Below are positions 33,810 through 42,388 of a stretch of 64,000 nucleotides of DNA, piece by piece. This stretch comes from Mollicutes bacterium (GTDB lineage Bacteria > Bacillota_I > Bacilli_A > RF39 > UBA660), in assembly GCA_004552445.1 (NCBI GenBank), contig SFOJ01000001.1:61988-125987 (forward strand), given 5' to 3'. Positions within the stretch are counted from its first letter, which is position 1. The number at the start of each line of letters is the position of its first letter. Below the pieces are notes generated by a model. It was not told where the DNA came from. It saw only the letters and a program-made list of their open reading frames with translations, and made no database searches. A program made the translations under genes and the position numbers.

Positions 33810-35561
33810 ATGGAAAAAGATAAAACCGGTTTTCCTTCTATTGATAAAACACATTTAAAAGGACAATCAATTTTTAAGAGAAATCCGATAATTCCAAATA
33901 TGAGTGTATATAATGCATTGAAACTTTTAAATTTAAGTTGTGGAGATTCTATTGCTGTTGATTGTGGGAATTTACGTGTTTTATATAAAGATTTATTTAA
34001 TGATGCAGCTATTTTGGCGCGTGCTATGAAGGAACTAGGAATAAAAAAAGGTGATATAGTTATCTCGTGTACTCCTAATTATTATCAAGCAATTGTTGTG
34101 TTTTTAGCAGCTAATAAAATTGGTGCTGTTACAACCTTTTTAAATTCATTTGCATCTGATGAAGAAATAAAACATTATATAGAGTTATATCATTCACCTT
34201 TATATATAAATTTCAATAAAAATTTTGACTATAATAATGAAATAATAAATAATACTTGTGTACGAAATACAATCACCTTAACGACAAATGATACTTTTGA
34301 TAAAGGATTTATTGGAAAAGAATATGTTAGTGGATATAATGATTGTATACGTTATTCTGATATTAAAGGTGTTGCAAATTACTATAAAAAGCCTATATTA
34401 CATCTAGGATCTGGAAATGATGAATCTTTAATTTTGTATACAAGTGGTACTACTGGAAATCCTAAATCTGTTATATTGTCTAATGAAAATATTTTAGCTT
34501 CAGGTATATATATGAAAAATACTAGTGTTAGTTCGAGTACAAAAAATCAAAAAAGTTTAAATTGCGTTCCATTTACTTATCCATATGGATTTGCGACTTC
34601 AACTTTAATGACATTACTTTGTGGCAGTGAAGCTATTCTTGCTGCCGATTTATCTCCAATTACGATTGATTATTATTTAAATAAAAAACCGAATATTGTC
34701 TTTGGAAGCCCGGCGTTACTTGAATTAATTATAAAAAATACAAAAAGTGAAACAGATTTGTCTTCAATTACTAGTTTTATAAGTGGTGGGGATTTTTTAT
34801 CACCCGGAAAAATTCAGGAAGCTAAAGATTTCTTTTGTAGACACAATGCTCCTTTTGTAAAAATTTGCAATGGTTCTGGTAATGCTGAAACTGTTGGAGC
34901 AAGTACTATTTCATTTGGAAATTCAATAAAAGAAGGTACTGTAGGTAAGGTATTAACTGGAAGCACTCCATTGATTATTGACGATGAAACAATGGAAGAA
35001 AAAAAATATGGTGAAGAAGGACAACTATGTATTGCTGGGAAACATGTATTCAAAGGATATTTTGGTGAACCTAAGTTAACTGAAGAAAGTATGTTTAAAT
35101 ACAAAGGAAAGACTTATTTTAAAACGGGTACTCGTGGATGCTTGGATGAAGAAAATTATTTTTTACTAACAGGTCGTGCTTCTAGATTTTATATTACATC
35201 AACACTTAATAAAGTATATTGTGATAGAATTCAAAATGCTATTTCATCACTATATTTTGTTGAATCATGTGCTGTGGTTAAAGAACCTGATGATGATAAA
35301 TTATATGTTCCACATGCATTTGTTATTTTGAAACCAGAATATAAGTTTTTTCCAGATGCTCAGAAAAAAATTCTAGAATTATGCTCCAATCCTATAACTT
35401 TAAGTTCGGGTGAACAATTTATATTAAAAGAATACGAAATACCTGAAAATATTGAAATTGTTGAGGAACTTCCTAGAAGCAAATCTGATAAAATAGATTA
35501 TAATGCATTGGAAACTAAAATACTTGATGAAAAGAAATCTAAAAAAATAGTTTTAAAATAG
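33810..35561 (+). CDS. AMP-forming acyl-CoA synthetase / ligase
   Basis: 583 residues of the adenylate-forming (ANL) superfamily: ILYTSGTTGNPKSVILS (phosphate-binding loop, about residue 210), KICNGSGNAETVGAS in the A5 position, KTGTRGCLDEENYFLLTGR as the hinge region (A8-like), and near the end LPRSKSDKIDYNAL containing the C-terminal lysine of motif A10. It should activate a carboxylic acid as an acyl-adenylate and pass it to CoA or a carrier. The Asp of the A7 motif appears as KTGTRG, which is unusual. No acyl carrier protein lies nearby; the next genes are a phosphorelay. GGGGTG precedes the start. Confidence 0.85.
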   Translation: MEKDKTGFPSIDKTHLKGQSIFKRNPIIPNMSVYNALKLLNLSCGDSIAVDCGNLRVLYKDLFNDAAILARAMKELGIKKGDIVISCTPNYYQAIVVFLAANKIGAVTTFLNSFASDEEIKHYIELYHSPLYINFNKNFDYNNEIINNTCVRNTITLTTNDTFDKGFIGKEYVSGYNDCIRYSDIKGVANYYKKPILHLGSGNDESLILYTSGTTGNPKSVILSNENILASGIYMKNTSVSSSTKNQKSLNCVPFTYPYGFATSTLMTLLCGSEAILAADLSPITIDYYLNKKPNIVFGSPALLELIIKNTKSETDLSSITSFISGGDFLSPGKIQEAKDFFCRHNAPFVKICNGSGNAETVGASTISFGNSIKEGTVGKVLTGSTPLIIDDETMEEKKYGEEGQLCIAGKHVFKGYFGEPKLTEESMFKYKGKTYFKTGTRGCLDEENYFLLTGRASRFYITSTLNKVYCDRIQNAISSLYFVESCAVVKEPDDDKLYVPHAFVILKPEYKFFPDAQKKILELCSNPITLSSGEQFILKEYEIPENIEIVEELPRSKSDKIDYNALETKILDEKKSKKIVLK

Positions 35562-35588
35562 AATGGGTTTAAAATTCATTCTATTTTT
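35555..35588 (+). terminator. Terminator after the ligase
   Basis: AAAATAGAATG pairs with CATTCTATTTT across an 11-base loop and is followed by TTTTG. It spans the ligase stop codon. Confidence 0.8.
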
Positions 35589-35620
35589 GTTATAATAAAT
35601 TTATTATAGGAGTTGATTTT

Positions 35621-37450
35621 ATGAATACTGGTATATATTTTCCTTTGAGTGCAATTTTATTTAGTCTCCTTTTAATTTTTGCTTATTTTTCAAAGGAAAA
35701 GATAGATACTGAAGAAACTCATGTTTATGGATGGTTAATTATAGTTAATTTTTTTGCATTAATTATAGAACTATTATGTTCTTGGGCATCAACTATTTAT
35801 GCAACTTATCCATTTTTATCAAATTGCATTTATAAAACTTATTTGGCTTGTTTAATTTTATGGATTTCTATATTTACACATTATATATATTATCTCTTGT
35901 ATGATAGTACCAACATTAAACTACATATGATATATAAATATATTATTTTGTTTGGAATTATAATTATATATTTTTTACCTATTGAATTAGTTTTACTAGG
36001 TGGTAAAACTGGCTATACTACTGGTTTAAGTGTTTATTATTCGTATTACTTTGCTGGTGTCTTAATTTTTGTTTCAATTTTAATGATTTTAATGAATTTG
36101 AAGAGAGCATTGACAAAAAAATTTTTACCATTATATTTTTTAATTGTTTTTGGTTCGATTGCTACTATATTACAAATTTTTTCTCCTGGTTTGTTAATTC
36201 TTTCTTACATTGAATGTTTTGTTGTATCTGTTATGTATCACACTATTGAAAATCCGGATGTTAAAACAATTGAACAATTAAATCAAGCTAAAGATGCTGC
36301 AGTTAAAGCTAATCAAGCTAAAAGTGATTTCTTAAGTAGTATGAGTCATGAGATTAGAACACCTTTAAATGCTATATGTGGTTTTAGTAATAGTTTGCTT
36401 GAAAATGATGGGGTTAGCGAAGAAGCTAAAGTGGATGTTAAAAATATTATTATGGCAAGTGATTCATTACTTGATTTAGTAAATGGCATTCTTGATATAT
36501 CTAAGATAGAAGCTAATAAATTAGAAATAATTGAAACTAACTACAATTTCTATAAAATATTTGATGAGTTAGTACTCCTTACTAAGGCTAGAATAGGTGA
36601 TAAACCACTTGAATTTAAATATAGCTATGATGAATCTATTCCAAAATATTTATATGGAGATGGAATGAGGGTTAAACAAGTAATATTAAATTTGTTAACT
36701 AATTCTGTAAAATATACTAAAGAAGGATTTGTTGAATTTAGAGTAAGAAGTGTTATAAAGGATAATATTGTTCGTTTAATAATAAGTGTTGAAGATTCTG
36801 GTATAGGAATAAAACAAGAAAATATTGAAAAATTATTTACTAAATTTGAAAGACTTGGTGTAGAAAAAGAAACTACTACTGAAGGAACTGGTTTAGGTCT
36901 TGCGATAACTAAAAAATTAGTTGAAATGATGGGTGGTAAGGTTTCAGTTCAAAGTATATATGGACAAGGAAGTTTATTTACATTATCAATAGATCAAAAA
37001 ATAGTAAGTGGAAATGAACTTGAAAAGTTATTAAAAGATGAGGCTACTGAGGTTAAAGCAAGTGATGAAGTTGTTGATGCGAGTGGTAAAAGAGTATTAG
37101 TAGTAGATGATAATCAATTGAATTTAAGAGTTGCTGAACGTTTACTAAAAGCATATAAATGTGATATAGAATGTGTTAGTAGTGGAAGTGAATGTATTAC
37201 TAAAATCGTTAATGGTGAAAATTATGATTTAATATTACTTGATGATATGATGCCTAAGATGAGTGGTAGTGAAACACTTATTAAGCTTAAAGAAATAGAT
37301 AACTTTAATATACCAGTATGTGTACTTACAGCTAATGCTATAACTGGTATGAGGGAAGAATATCTAAGTAAAGGCTTTAATGATTATTTGAGTAAACCGA
37401 TAGTTAAAGAAGAACTTAATAGAGTTATTAAAAAATATTTGAAGAAATAA
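35621..37450 (+). CDS. Hybrid sensor histidine kinase with multi-pass membrane sensor and receiver
   Basis: Six to seven membrane segments fill residues 5-205. A short linker helix leads to the HisKA domain (FLSSMSHEIRTPLN, His243), the ATPase domain (N-box NLLTNSVKYTKEG, DSGIGI at 392-397, GTGLGLAITKK) and a receiver (RVLVVDDNQLNLRVAERLL from 491, phospho-acceptor Asp541 in LLDDMMP, then KPIV). There is no PAS or periplasmic domain, so the membrane bundle itself is the likely sensor, as in 7TM-type kinases. The next gene supplies an HPt domain, completing a His-Asp-His-Asp relay. 609 residues. GGAG lies 8 bases before the start. Confidence 0.93.
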   Translation: MNTGIYFPLSAILFSLLLIFAYFSKEKIDTEETHVYGWLIIVNFFALIIELLCSWASTIYATYPFLSNCIYKTYLACLILWISIFTHYIYYLLYDSTNIKLHMIYKYIILFGIIIIYFLPIELVLLGGKTGYTTGLSVYYSYYFAGVLIFVSILMILMNLKRALTKKFLPLYFLIVFGSIATILQIFSPGLLILSYIECFVVSVMYHTIENPDVKTIEQLNQAKDAAVKANQAKSDFLSSMSHEIRTPLNAICGFSNSLLENDGVSEEAKVDVKNIIMASDSLLDLVNGILDISKIEANKLEIIETNYNFYKIFDELVLLTKARIGDKPLEFKYSYDESIPKYLYGDGMRVKQVILNLLTNSVKYTKEGFVEFRVRSVIKDNIVRLIISVEDSGIGIKQENIEKLFTKFERLGVEKETTTEGTGLGLAITKKLVEMMGGKVSVQSIYGQGSLFTLSIDQKIVSGNELEKLLKDEATEVKASDEVVDASGKRVLVVDDNQLNLRVAERLLKAYKCDIECVSSGSECITKIVNGENYDLILLDDMMPKMSGSETLIKLKEIDNFNIPVCVLTANAITGMREEYLSKGFNDYLSKPIVKEELNRVIKKYLKK

Positions 37451-37491
37451 TAAATTATGATATAATAAATTTAGTTAGGTAGGAGACGAAT

Positions 37492-38271
37492 ATGAAAGAT
37501 GTGAATTTATTAACTAGTAATGGAGTAAATGTAGAAAAAGCTTTGGAATTGTTCGGAGATATGGAAATGTATGATGCTACTATGTCTGATTTCTTGGAAA
37601 TGGTTGATCAAAAATTATCTAATCTAAGAAAATATAGAGAAACGGGAGATATGCCTAATTATGCAATTGAAGTACATTCTTTAAAGAGTGATGCTCGTTA
37701 TTTAGGATTTGTAAGTTTAGCTGATTTGGCATATCAATTTGAATTAAAAAGTAAAGCTAATGATTTAATGTTTGTTTATGATAATTATAAAACTTTACTT
37801 GATGAAGCTCACAGAGTAATTAATTTATCTAAAAAATATTTAGGTCGCGAGGTTACTGAAAATGTAATTAGTGATATGGTAAGTGGACCTAAAAATGGTG
37901 CTATTTTAGTAGTAGATGATTCTAATTTAGTGGCAAACTTTATTAAGAAAATATTTGATGATAGATATGAAGTATTTATTGCAAGTGATGGAGCTCGTGC
38001 AATTGAAATGGTTACTGGACCAAATGCTGATAAAATTAAAGCATGTTTACTTGATTTAAATATGCCAAATGTAAATGGTTTTGAAGTATTAGAATATTTT
38101 AAAAAGAATAATTTGTTTATTAAAATACCTGTATCTGTAATAACTGGTAACGATACTCGTGATCAAGTAGATGAAGCATTTAATTATCCTATTGTTGACT
38201 TATTATCAAAGCCATTTAATGAAAGAGATATTAAGAGAATTATAGAAAAAACTATATCAAATTATAATTAA
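37492..38271 (+). CDS. HPt phosphotransfer plus receiver protein without output domain
   Basis: Residues 1-120 are an HPt four-helix domain with the phosphorylation site His62 in VHSLKSDARYLG. Residues 135-259 are a receiver: ILVVDDSNLVANFI with the acidic pair, Asp188 in CLLDLNMP, Thr218-like T in VITGN and Lys in LLSKPF. There is no DNA-binding, cyclic-di-GMP or other effector domain after it. It lies 41 bases after the hybrid kinase, so the pair should form a four-step relay. The final receiver may act by protein contact, as Spo0F or CheY do. A terminator follows. Confidence 0.92.
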   Translation: MKDVNLLTSNGVNVEKALELFGDMEMYDATMSDFLEMVDQKLSNLRKYRETGDMPNYAIEVHSLKSDARYLGFVSLADLAYQFELKSKANDLMFVYDNYKTLLDEAHRVINLSKKYLGREVTENVISDMVSGPKNGAILVVDDSNLVANFIKKIFDDRYEVFIASDGARAIEMVTGPNADKIKACLLDLNMPNVNGFEVLEYFKKNNLFIKIPVSVITGNDTRDQVDEAFNYPIVDLLSKPFNERDIKRIIEKTISNYN

Positions 38272-38290
38272 GAGTTGAAACTCTTTTTTA
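38270..38290 (+). terminator. Terminator after the HPt-receiver gene
   Basis: AAGAGT-TGAA-ACTCTT followed by TTTTT. Confidence 0.75.
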
Positions 38291-38323
38291 TTTGGGTTAT
38301 TATAATTTTAAGGAGATGATTAG

Positions 38324-39592
38324 ATGGAGGTACCATTTAAAAGATGTAATATACTAATTCCAAAAAAGAATATTGATTATAGTTTATGGAGTGTAATAGC
38401 TTGCGATCAATATACTTCTCAAATAGATTATTGGAATAAGGTTAAAGATTTAGTAGGAGATAATCCATCTACATATAAGATTACTTTACCAGAAGTATAT
38501 CTTGAAGATGAAAATGTTGATGAAAGAATCGAAAATATTAATAAAAAAATGAATGAATATTTAGACAATGATATTTTTGATACTTTAGAAGATACTATGA
38601 TTTATTTAGAAAGAACTGATTCTACTGGTAATGTTCGTGAGGGACTTATTGGTATGATTGATTTAGAATGTTATGATTATAACATTGGTAGTAAGAGTTT
38701 AATTAGAGCTACTGAGAAAACTGTTATAGAAAGAATACCACCTAGAAAGAAGGTTAGAATCAATGCTCCATTAGAACTTCCACATATTATGATTCTTATT
38801 GATGATGAGAAGAAAGATATTATCGAATCTTTAAAAAATAAAGTAACTTTAGATGATCTTATTTATGATTTTGATTTAATGCTTAATGCAGGACATTCTA
38901 AAGGATATAAACTAAGTGGTCCAGTTATTGATGAAGTAACTAAAAAACTTGAATCTTTAGGTGAAATTAGTTACTTTAATAATAAATATGGTGTTAATGA
39001 AGAATATCCATGTGTTTATGCTATGGGAGATGGAAATCATAGTTTAGCTACTGCTAAAGCATGTTATGAAGAAATTAAGCAACAATTAGGTGAAGAAGAA
39101 GCTTTAAAACATCCTAGTAGATATGCATTAGTAGAATTAGTTAATATTCATAGTGATGCGTTAGATTTTGAACCAATTCATAGAGTGATATTTGATTGTG
39201 ATGTTGAACATTTATTAACTCAAATGTATAAAAGATTTGTAATTAATACAAATGGTAATGGACAAAAACTTACTTATATAACCTCAGCTGGTGAAAAAAC
39301 TATTTATATAGAAGATGCTACTAGTAATTTAGTAGTTGGAACTTTACAAAGTTTTTTAGATGATTATTTACAAGAGTTTGCTGGGAAAATAGATTATATT
39401 CATGGTGAAGATGTAACCCGTGAAATGGCTAGTAAACAAAATAATATAGGTTTCTTACTTCCTAAAATGGAAAAGAGTGATTTATTTAAATCGGTTATAT
39501 TAGATGGAGCACTTCCTAGAAAGACATTTAGTATGGGACATTCTGATGATAAAAGATTTTATTTTGAATGTAGAAAGATTAAGAATTCTTAA
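38324..39592 (+). CDS. DUF1015 family protein
   Basis: 422 residues matching DUF1015: an N-terminal SLWSVIACDQYTSQIDYWNK segment, then FKLMLNAGHS-type sequence and YAMGDGNHSLATAKACYEE, the family's most conserved stretch, and a C-terminal SRYALVELVNIHS. The family is cytoplasmic and its biochemical role is unknown; in other Bacillota it is often beside serA. No such neighbour is here. AAGGAGATG precedes the ATG and a terminator overlaps the stop. Confidence 0.85.
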   Translation: MEVPFKRCNILIPKKNIDYSLWSVIACDQYTSQIDYWNKVKDLVGDNPSTYKITLPEVYLEDENVDERIENINKKMNEYLDNDIFDTLEDTMIYLERTDSTGNVREGLIGMIDLECYDYNIGSKSLIRATEKTVIERIPPRKKVRINAPLELPHIMILIDDEKKDIIESLKNKVTLDDLIYDFDLMLNAGHSKGYKLSGPVIDEVTKKLESLGEISYFNNKYGVNEEYPCVYAMGDGNHSLATAKACYEEIKQQLGEEEALKHPSRYALVELVNIHSDALDFEPIHRVIFDCDVEHLLTQMYKRFVINTNGNGQKLTYITSAGEKTIYIEDATSNLVVGTLQSFLDDYLQEFAGKIDYIHGEDVTREMASKQNNIGFLLPKMEKSDLFKSVILDGALPRKTFSMGHSDDKRFYFECRKIKNS

Positions 39593-39602
39593 TCTTTTTT
39601 TG
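39574..39602 (+). terminator. Terminator after DUF1015
   Basis: AAAGATTAAGAA and its exact complement form a 24-base palindrome overlapping the stop codon, followed by TTTTT. Confidence 0.85.
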
Positions 39603-39647
39603 TGATAATTTTTATACTTATAAATATACTATATTAGAGGTGGATAA

Positions 39648-40136
39648 ATGAATAGACAAAATTTATGGTTTGTAACATTATTTTCATTAATTCTAATTTT
39701 AGGAGTTTATTATATAACACTACCTAGTGATATATTTAGTAAGTCTGCTTTAGAAAATGTTAATAAAAATATTGATGTTGTTGTGACAGAAAACGATAAA
39801 TTGGTTGCTCTTAGGGTAGAAAGAGATGAAGAAATAAGTTCTGTTATGAGTGAGCTTCAAAATAAGATAACTTCACCTTCATCATCTACTGAAGTAAAAA
39901 ATGCTGCGTTTGAGGAATTACAGATACTTAATTTAGCTAAAGGTAAAGAAACATATTTAGAAGATAAAATACTTAATAATTTTAAAATTAAATCATTCGT
40001 AGAAATAAACAACGATAATATTAAAATTACTATTGCTTCTAGTGAACATAATACTAAATTAGCAAATGATATTATGAGAAGCGTTCAAGAAGAGTTTAAA
40101 GATAAGAAAAATATAACAATTAAGTTTGAAAAATAG
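39648..40136 (+). CDS. spoIIIAH: SpoIIIAH-like stage III sporulation protein
   Basis: A 162-residue protein with an N-terminal membrane helix (QNLWFVTLFSLILILGVYYI, then TLPS as in the Bacillus protein) and an extracytoplasmic domain of the SpoIIIAH (YscJ/FliF-like) type: EERDEEI-like helix, VKNAAFEELQILNLAKGKE, LEDKILNNFKIKSFVEINND and a final ITIKFEK. In B. subtilis SpoIIIAH on the mother-cell side binds SpoIIQ to form the channel to the forespore. No other spoIIIA genes are in the window; the family usually sits at the end of spoIIIAA-AH. It is followed by gerE and gerM. AGAGGTGG fixes the start. Confidence 0.85.
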   Translation: MNRQNLWFVTLFSLILILGVYYITLPSDIFSKSALENVNKNIDVVVTENDKLVALRVERDEEISSVMSELQNKITSPSSSTEVKNAAFEELQILNLAKGKETYLEDKILNNFKIKSFVEINNDNIKITIASSEHNTKLANDIMRSVQEEFKDKKNITIKFEK

Positions 40137-40149
40137 GCATATCTCTTTC

Positions 40150-40177
40150 ACATTATTTAAAACTGTTTCATAAATTA
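40150..40177 (+). promoter_or_regulatory. Sigma-K-like promoter upstream of gerE
   Basis: AC (40150-40151), a 17-base spacer, then CATAAATTA (40169-40177), which fits the sigma-K pattern AC-N16/17-CATANNNTA. In B. subtilis gerE is transcribed by sigma-K. The site has limited information content in AT-rich DNA, so this is an inference. Confidence 0.45.
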
Positions 40178-40213
40178 TTTTAGAAACAAAGGTAAATGTT
40201 GAAAGAGGTGTTT

Positions 40214-40420
40214 ATGACAGGGAATATATTAACTAAAAGAGAAAAAGATGTTTTTGAACGTCTTGTACTTAATAAAACTACTAAAGAAATTGCTCAAGAA
40301 CTTGGAATTAGTGAAAAAACAGTTAGAAATCACGTGAGTAATACTATGCAAAAGTTAGGATGTAAAGGAAGAGCAGGAGCGGTAATAGAACTTTTGAAAT
40401 TAGGAGAAATTTCATTATAA
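40214..40420 (+). CDS. gerE: Spore germination/coat regulator GerE
   Basis: A stand-alone LuxR-type helix-turn-helix: LTKREKDVFERLVLNKTTKE, IAQELGISEKTVRNHVSNTM and QKLGCKGRAGAVIELLKLGE follow each other and match B. subtilis GerE almost throughout its 74 residues. GerE is the last mother-cell regulator, acting on coat genes together with sigma-K. I choose the ATG at 40214 (68 residues) because GAAAGAGG lies 5-6 bases upstream; an in-frame ATG at 40196 would put that site inside the gene. The C-terminus (LGEISL) also matches GerE. Confidence 0.92.
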   Translation: MTGNILTKREKDVFERLVLNKTTKEIAQELGISEKTVRNHVSNTMQKLGCKGRAGAVIELLKLGEISL

Positions 40421-40446
40421 TTCACTTTAAAAAGTGAATTTTTTAA
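40419..40446 (+). terminator. Terminator after gerE
   Basis: AATTCACTTT-AA-AAAGTGAATT followed by TTTT. Confidence 0.85.
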
Positions 40447-40471
40447 TTTTAGGTGCATAGTATTTAGTAAT

Positions 40472-41401
40472 ATGATTAAAAAATATGCGATGAATAAAAT
40501 TTTTGTAAGTACTTTGATTTTTGGACTTTTACTTCTTTTCTATTTAGTTCCAAGTCCTTCTTTTGAAGTGGAGATTAATGAAAAAGATGATAATAAAGAA
40601 TTTGAAAATGTTGTTTATTTACTTGATGATGATAATTATGTATCTAGGGTTATAAGTTATTATGATGAAACTGATATTGATAAAGTAATTAGGAATAAAA
40701 TTAATATTCTTATTAATGGAGATAAAAATTTAGATAACTTTTATTCTTTGATACCAAAAAAAACTATATTAAAGGATATTAGTGTTAATAAGGATAATGT
40801 ATATTTAAATTTTAGTAAAGAATTCTTAAATGTTAATAAATATATAGAAGAATCTATGGTTGAATCGATAGTTTATACGCTTACTGAAATAAATGGAATT
40901 AATAATGTGTATATAAATGTTGATGGTGAAAAGCTTGTGATGCTTCCTAATTCTAAAAAGGTAATACCTTATCCTTTGACAAGAAGTTTTGGAATTAATA
41001 AGAAATATGATTTAGATAGTTTAAATGATATTGATAAAACTATTGTATATTTTGTTAAAAAAAATGATTCTGGTGAATATTATGTTCCGATTACTAAAGT
41101 TAGTAATTTATCTAGTTCTAAAATAGATATTATAATAGACGAATTAAAAAGTACTGTCAATGCTCAGGATAATCTAAGTAGTTTTATATCTGATAATGTT
41201 GTACTTGAAGAAAATAAAATAATTGATGATAAGATAAATTTAGTGTTTAATGAATATATCTTTAGTGATTCTTCTAAAAAAACTATATTAGAAGAGGTTA
41301 AATATGTTGTTTCTCAGAGTATTTTTGATAATTTAGATGTAAAAGAGGTTATTTTCAGTACAAAAGAACATAATAATATTGTAAGTATTAAAAAAAAGTA
41401 A
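40472..41401 (+). CDS. gerM: GerM-like sporulation protein (two GerMN domains)
   Basis: An N-terminal membrane helix (residues 8-26) and two GerMN domains. The first is clear: IPKKTILKDISVNKDNVYLN, FSKEF, ESMVESIVYTLTEINGINNV and VDGEK. The second (about 188-305) repeats the plan with KIDIIIDELKS, LVFNEYIF and VVSQSIFDNLDVKEVIFS. In B. subtilis GerM is an envelope protein needed for stable SpoIIIAH-SpoIIQ assembly and germination. The placement two genes after spoIIIAH fits this. The ATG lacks a good binding site: AGGTG lies 15 bases upstream. 309 residues versus about 365 in Bacillus. Confidence 0.82.
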   Translation: MIKKYAMNKIFVSTLIFGLLLLFYLVPSPSFEVEINEKDDNKEFENVVYLLDDDNYVSRVISYYDETDIDKVIRNKINILINGDKNLDNFYSLIPKKTILKDISVNKDNVYLNFSKEFLNVNKYIEESMVESIVYTLTEINGINNVYINVDGEKLVMLPNSKKVIPYPLTRSFGINKKYDLDSLNDIDKTIVYFVKKNDSGEYYVPITKVSNLSSSKIDIIIDELKSTVNAQDNLSSFISDNVVLEENKIIDDKINLVFNEYIFSDSSKKTILEEVKYVVSQSIFDNLDVKEVIFSTKEHNNIVSIKKK

Positions 41402-41410
41402 AAAAAGTAC

Positions 41411-41439
41411 TTGAAAACTGGAAAATAGTGTTGTATAAT
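41411..41439 (+). promoter_or_regulatory. Promoter of tRNA-Arg
   Basis: TTGAAA (41411-41416), 17 bases, TATAAT (41434-41439); the transcript would start about 13 bases before the mature tRNA end. Confidence 0.85.
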
Positions 41440-41458
41440 TTAGTAGTAATTTCCAGTT

Positions 41459-41535
<77 letters not shown>

Positions 41536-41546
41536 TATTTAAAAAT

Positions 41547-41567
41547 AATCGCTTATGCGATTTTTTT
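41547..41567 (+). terminator. Terminator after tRNA-Arg
   Basis: AATCGC-TTAT-GCGATT followed by TTTTT. Confidence 0.85.
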
Positions 41568-41619
41568 ATTGTTATTTTATAGTTGAAATGCTATACTACT
41601 TTATACGTATGGAGGGGTT

Positions 41620-42222
41620 ATGAGTTTAGTTTCTTATATTAATATTTGTAAAGAAATTAGAGATATTTTGAATTATTTAAGAAATAATTCAGAGAATTTA
41701 ACTATCGAAGAAATTAAAAAATTATATATTAGATATTTATATTTATTAACTAGAGTTGGTATTAGTAATCCTAAATATAATGATTTTGATATGGATTATG
41801 ATGGAGGTAATTGTTATTGCTATGCTCTTGGATTTTTAACTCCCAAGGAATTTAATATTCCTTATCAAAGAATTACTTCTAAGCCTATGTCTCATAATAT
41901 TGGTTTTATTAGTGAAAATCATACAGATATATCTAGTAAAGAAGATATAGTAAAAAATTTTTTGTTAGATTTAGATTATCTTGGTATTAAGCATTTTGAA
42001 ACTGAAGTGAATGCTAAAAATAGATATGGAGGATACAAGGTATCTTTATATAATACTTATGATGATTTTCATTTTTCAAGACAAAATATAGATGGTAGTT
42101 GGTCTCACAAAATAGGTTATACAAGTACAATTTTAAAATGTAGTGATCCTTTAGATAATTTATATTATAATTATATAACTACATTTGAAATAGTTAAACC
42201 TGTTATTAGGAGACTAATATAA
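41620..42222 (+). CDS. Uncharacterised protein with a Cys...His 'DGSWSHK' motif set
   Basis: 200 residues, no signal peptide or membrane segment. Two motifs stand out: YDGGNCYCYALGFLTP (about 60-75) and YDDFHFSRQNIDGSWSHKIG (about 148-167). From memory, a widespread unnamed family has NCYxYAL followed by DYHWYRxDxDGxWSHKPG, and the Cys-then-His order resembles papain-fold hydrolases of the NlpC/P60 or CHAP type; I infer a possible cysteine hydrolase. The N-terminal 45 residues are helical. A GGAGGG site precedes the ATG. It is a single gene between a tRNA and a strong downstream promoter. Confidence 0.5.
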   Translation: MSLVSYINICKEIRDILNYLRNNSENLTIEEIKKLYIRYLYLLTRVGISNPKYNDFDMDYDGGNCYCYALGFLTPKEFNIPYQRITSKPMSHNIGFISENHTDISSKEDIVKNFLLDLDYLGIKHFETEVNAKNRYGGYKVSLYNTYDDFHFSRQNIDGSWSHKIGYTSTILKCSDPLDNLYYNYITTFEIVKPVIRRLI

Positions 42223-42334
42223 TAAATTAAGTAGTTTTCTATGAATGCTTATGAATATGTATTATTTTTGATTTTTATATTCGTAGTATAACTATAAATA
42301 TTTGAAATAAAAAAATCTATTTAAGGGGAAAAAA

Positions 42335-42363
42335 TTGACATATTGTATCAATTATGATATAAT
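42335..42363 (+). promoter_or_regulatory. Perfect consensus sigma-A promoter
   Basis: TTGACA (42335-42340), 17 bases, TATAAT (42358-42363), both hexamers exact. It lies 26 bases upstream of the ATG at 42389. The longer reading of the gene from TTG at 42335 would begin on the -35 box itself and is rejected. Confidence 0.9.
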
Positions 42364-42388
42364 ATGTACATATTTAAGGGGTGATGGT

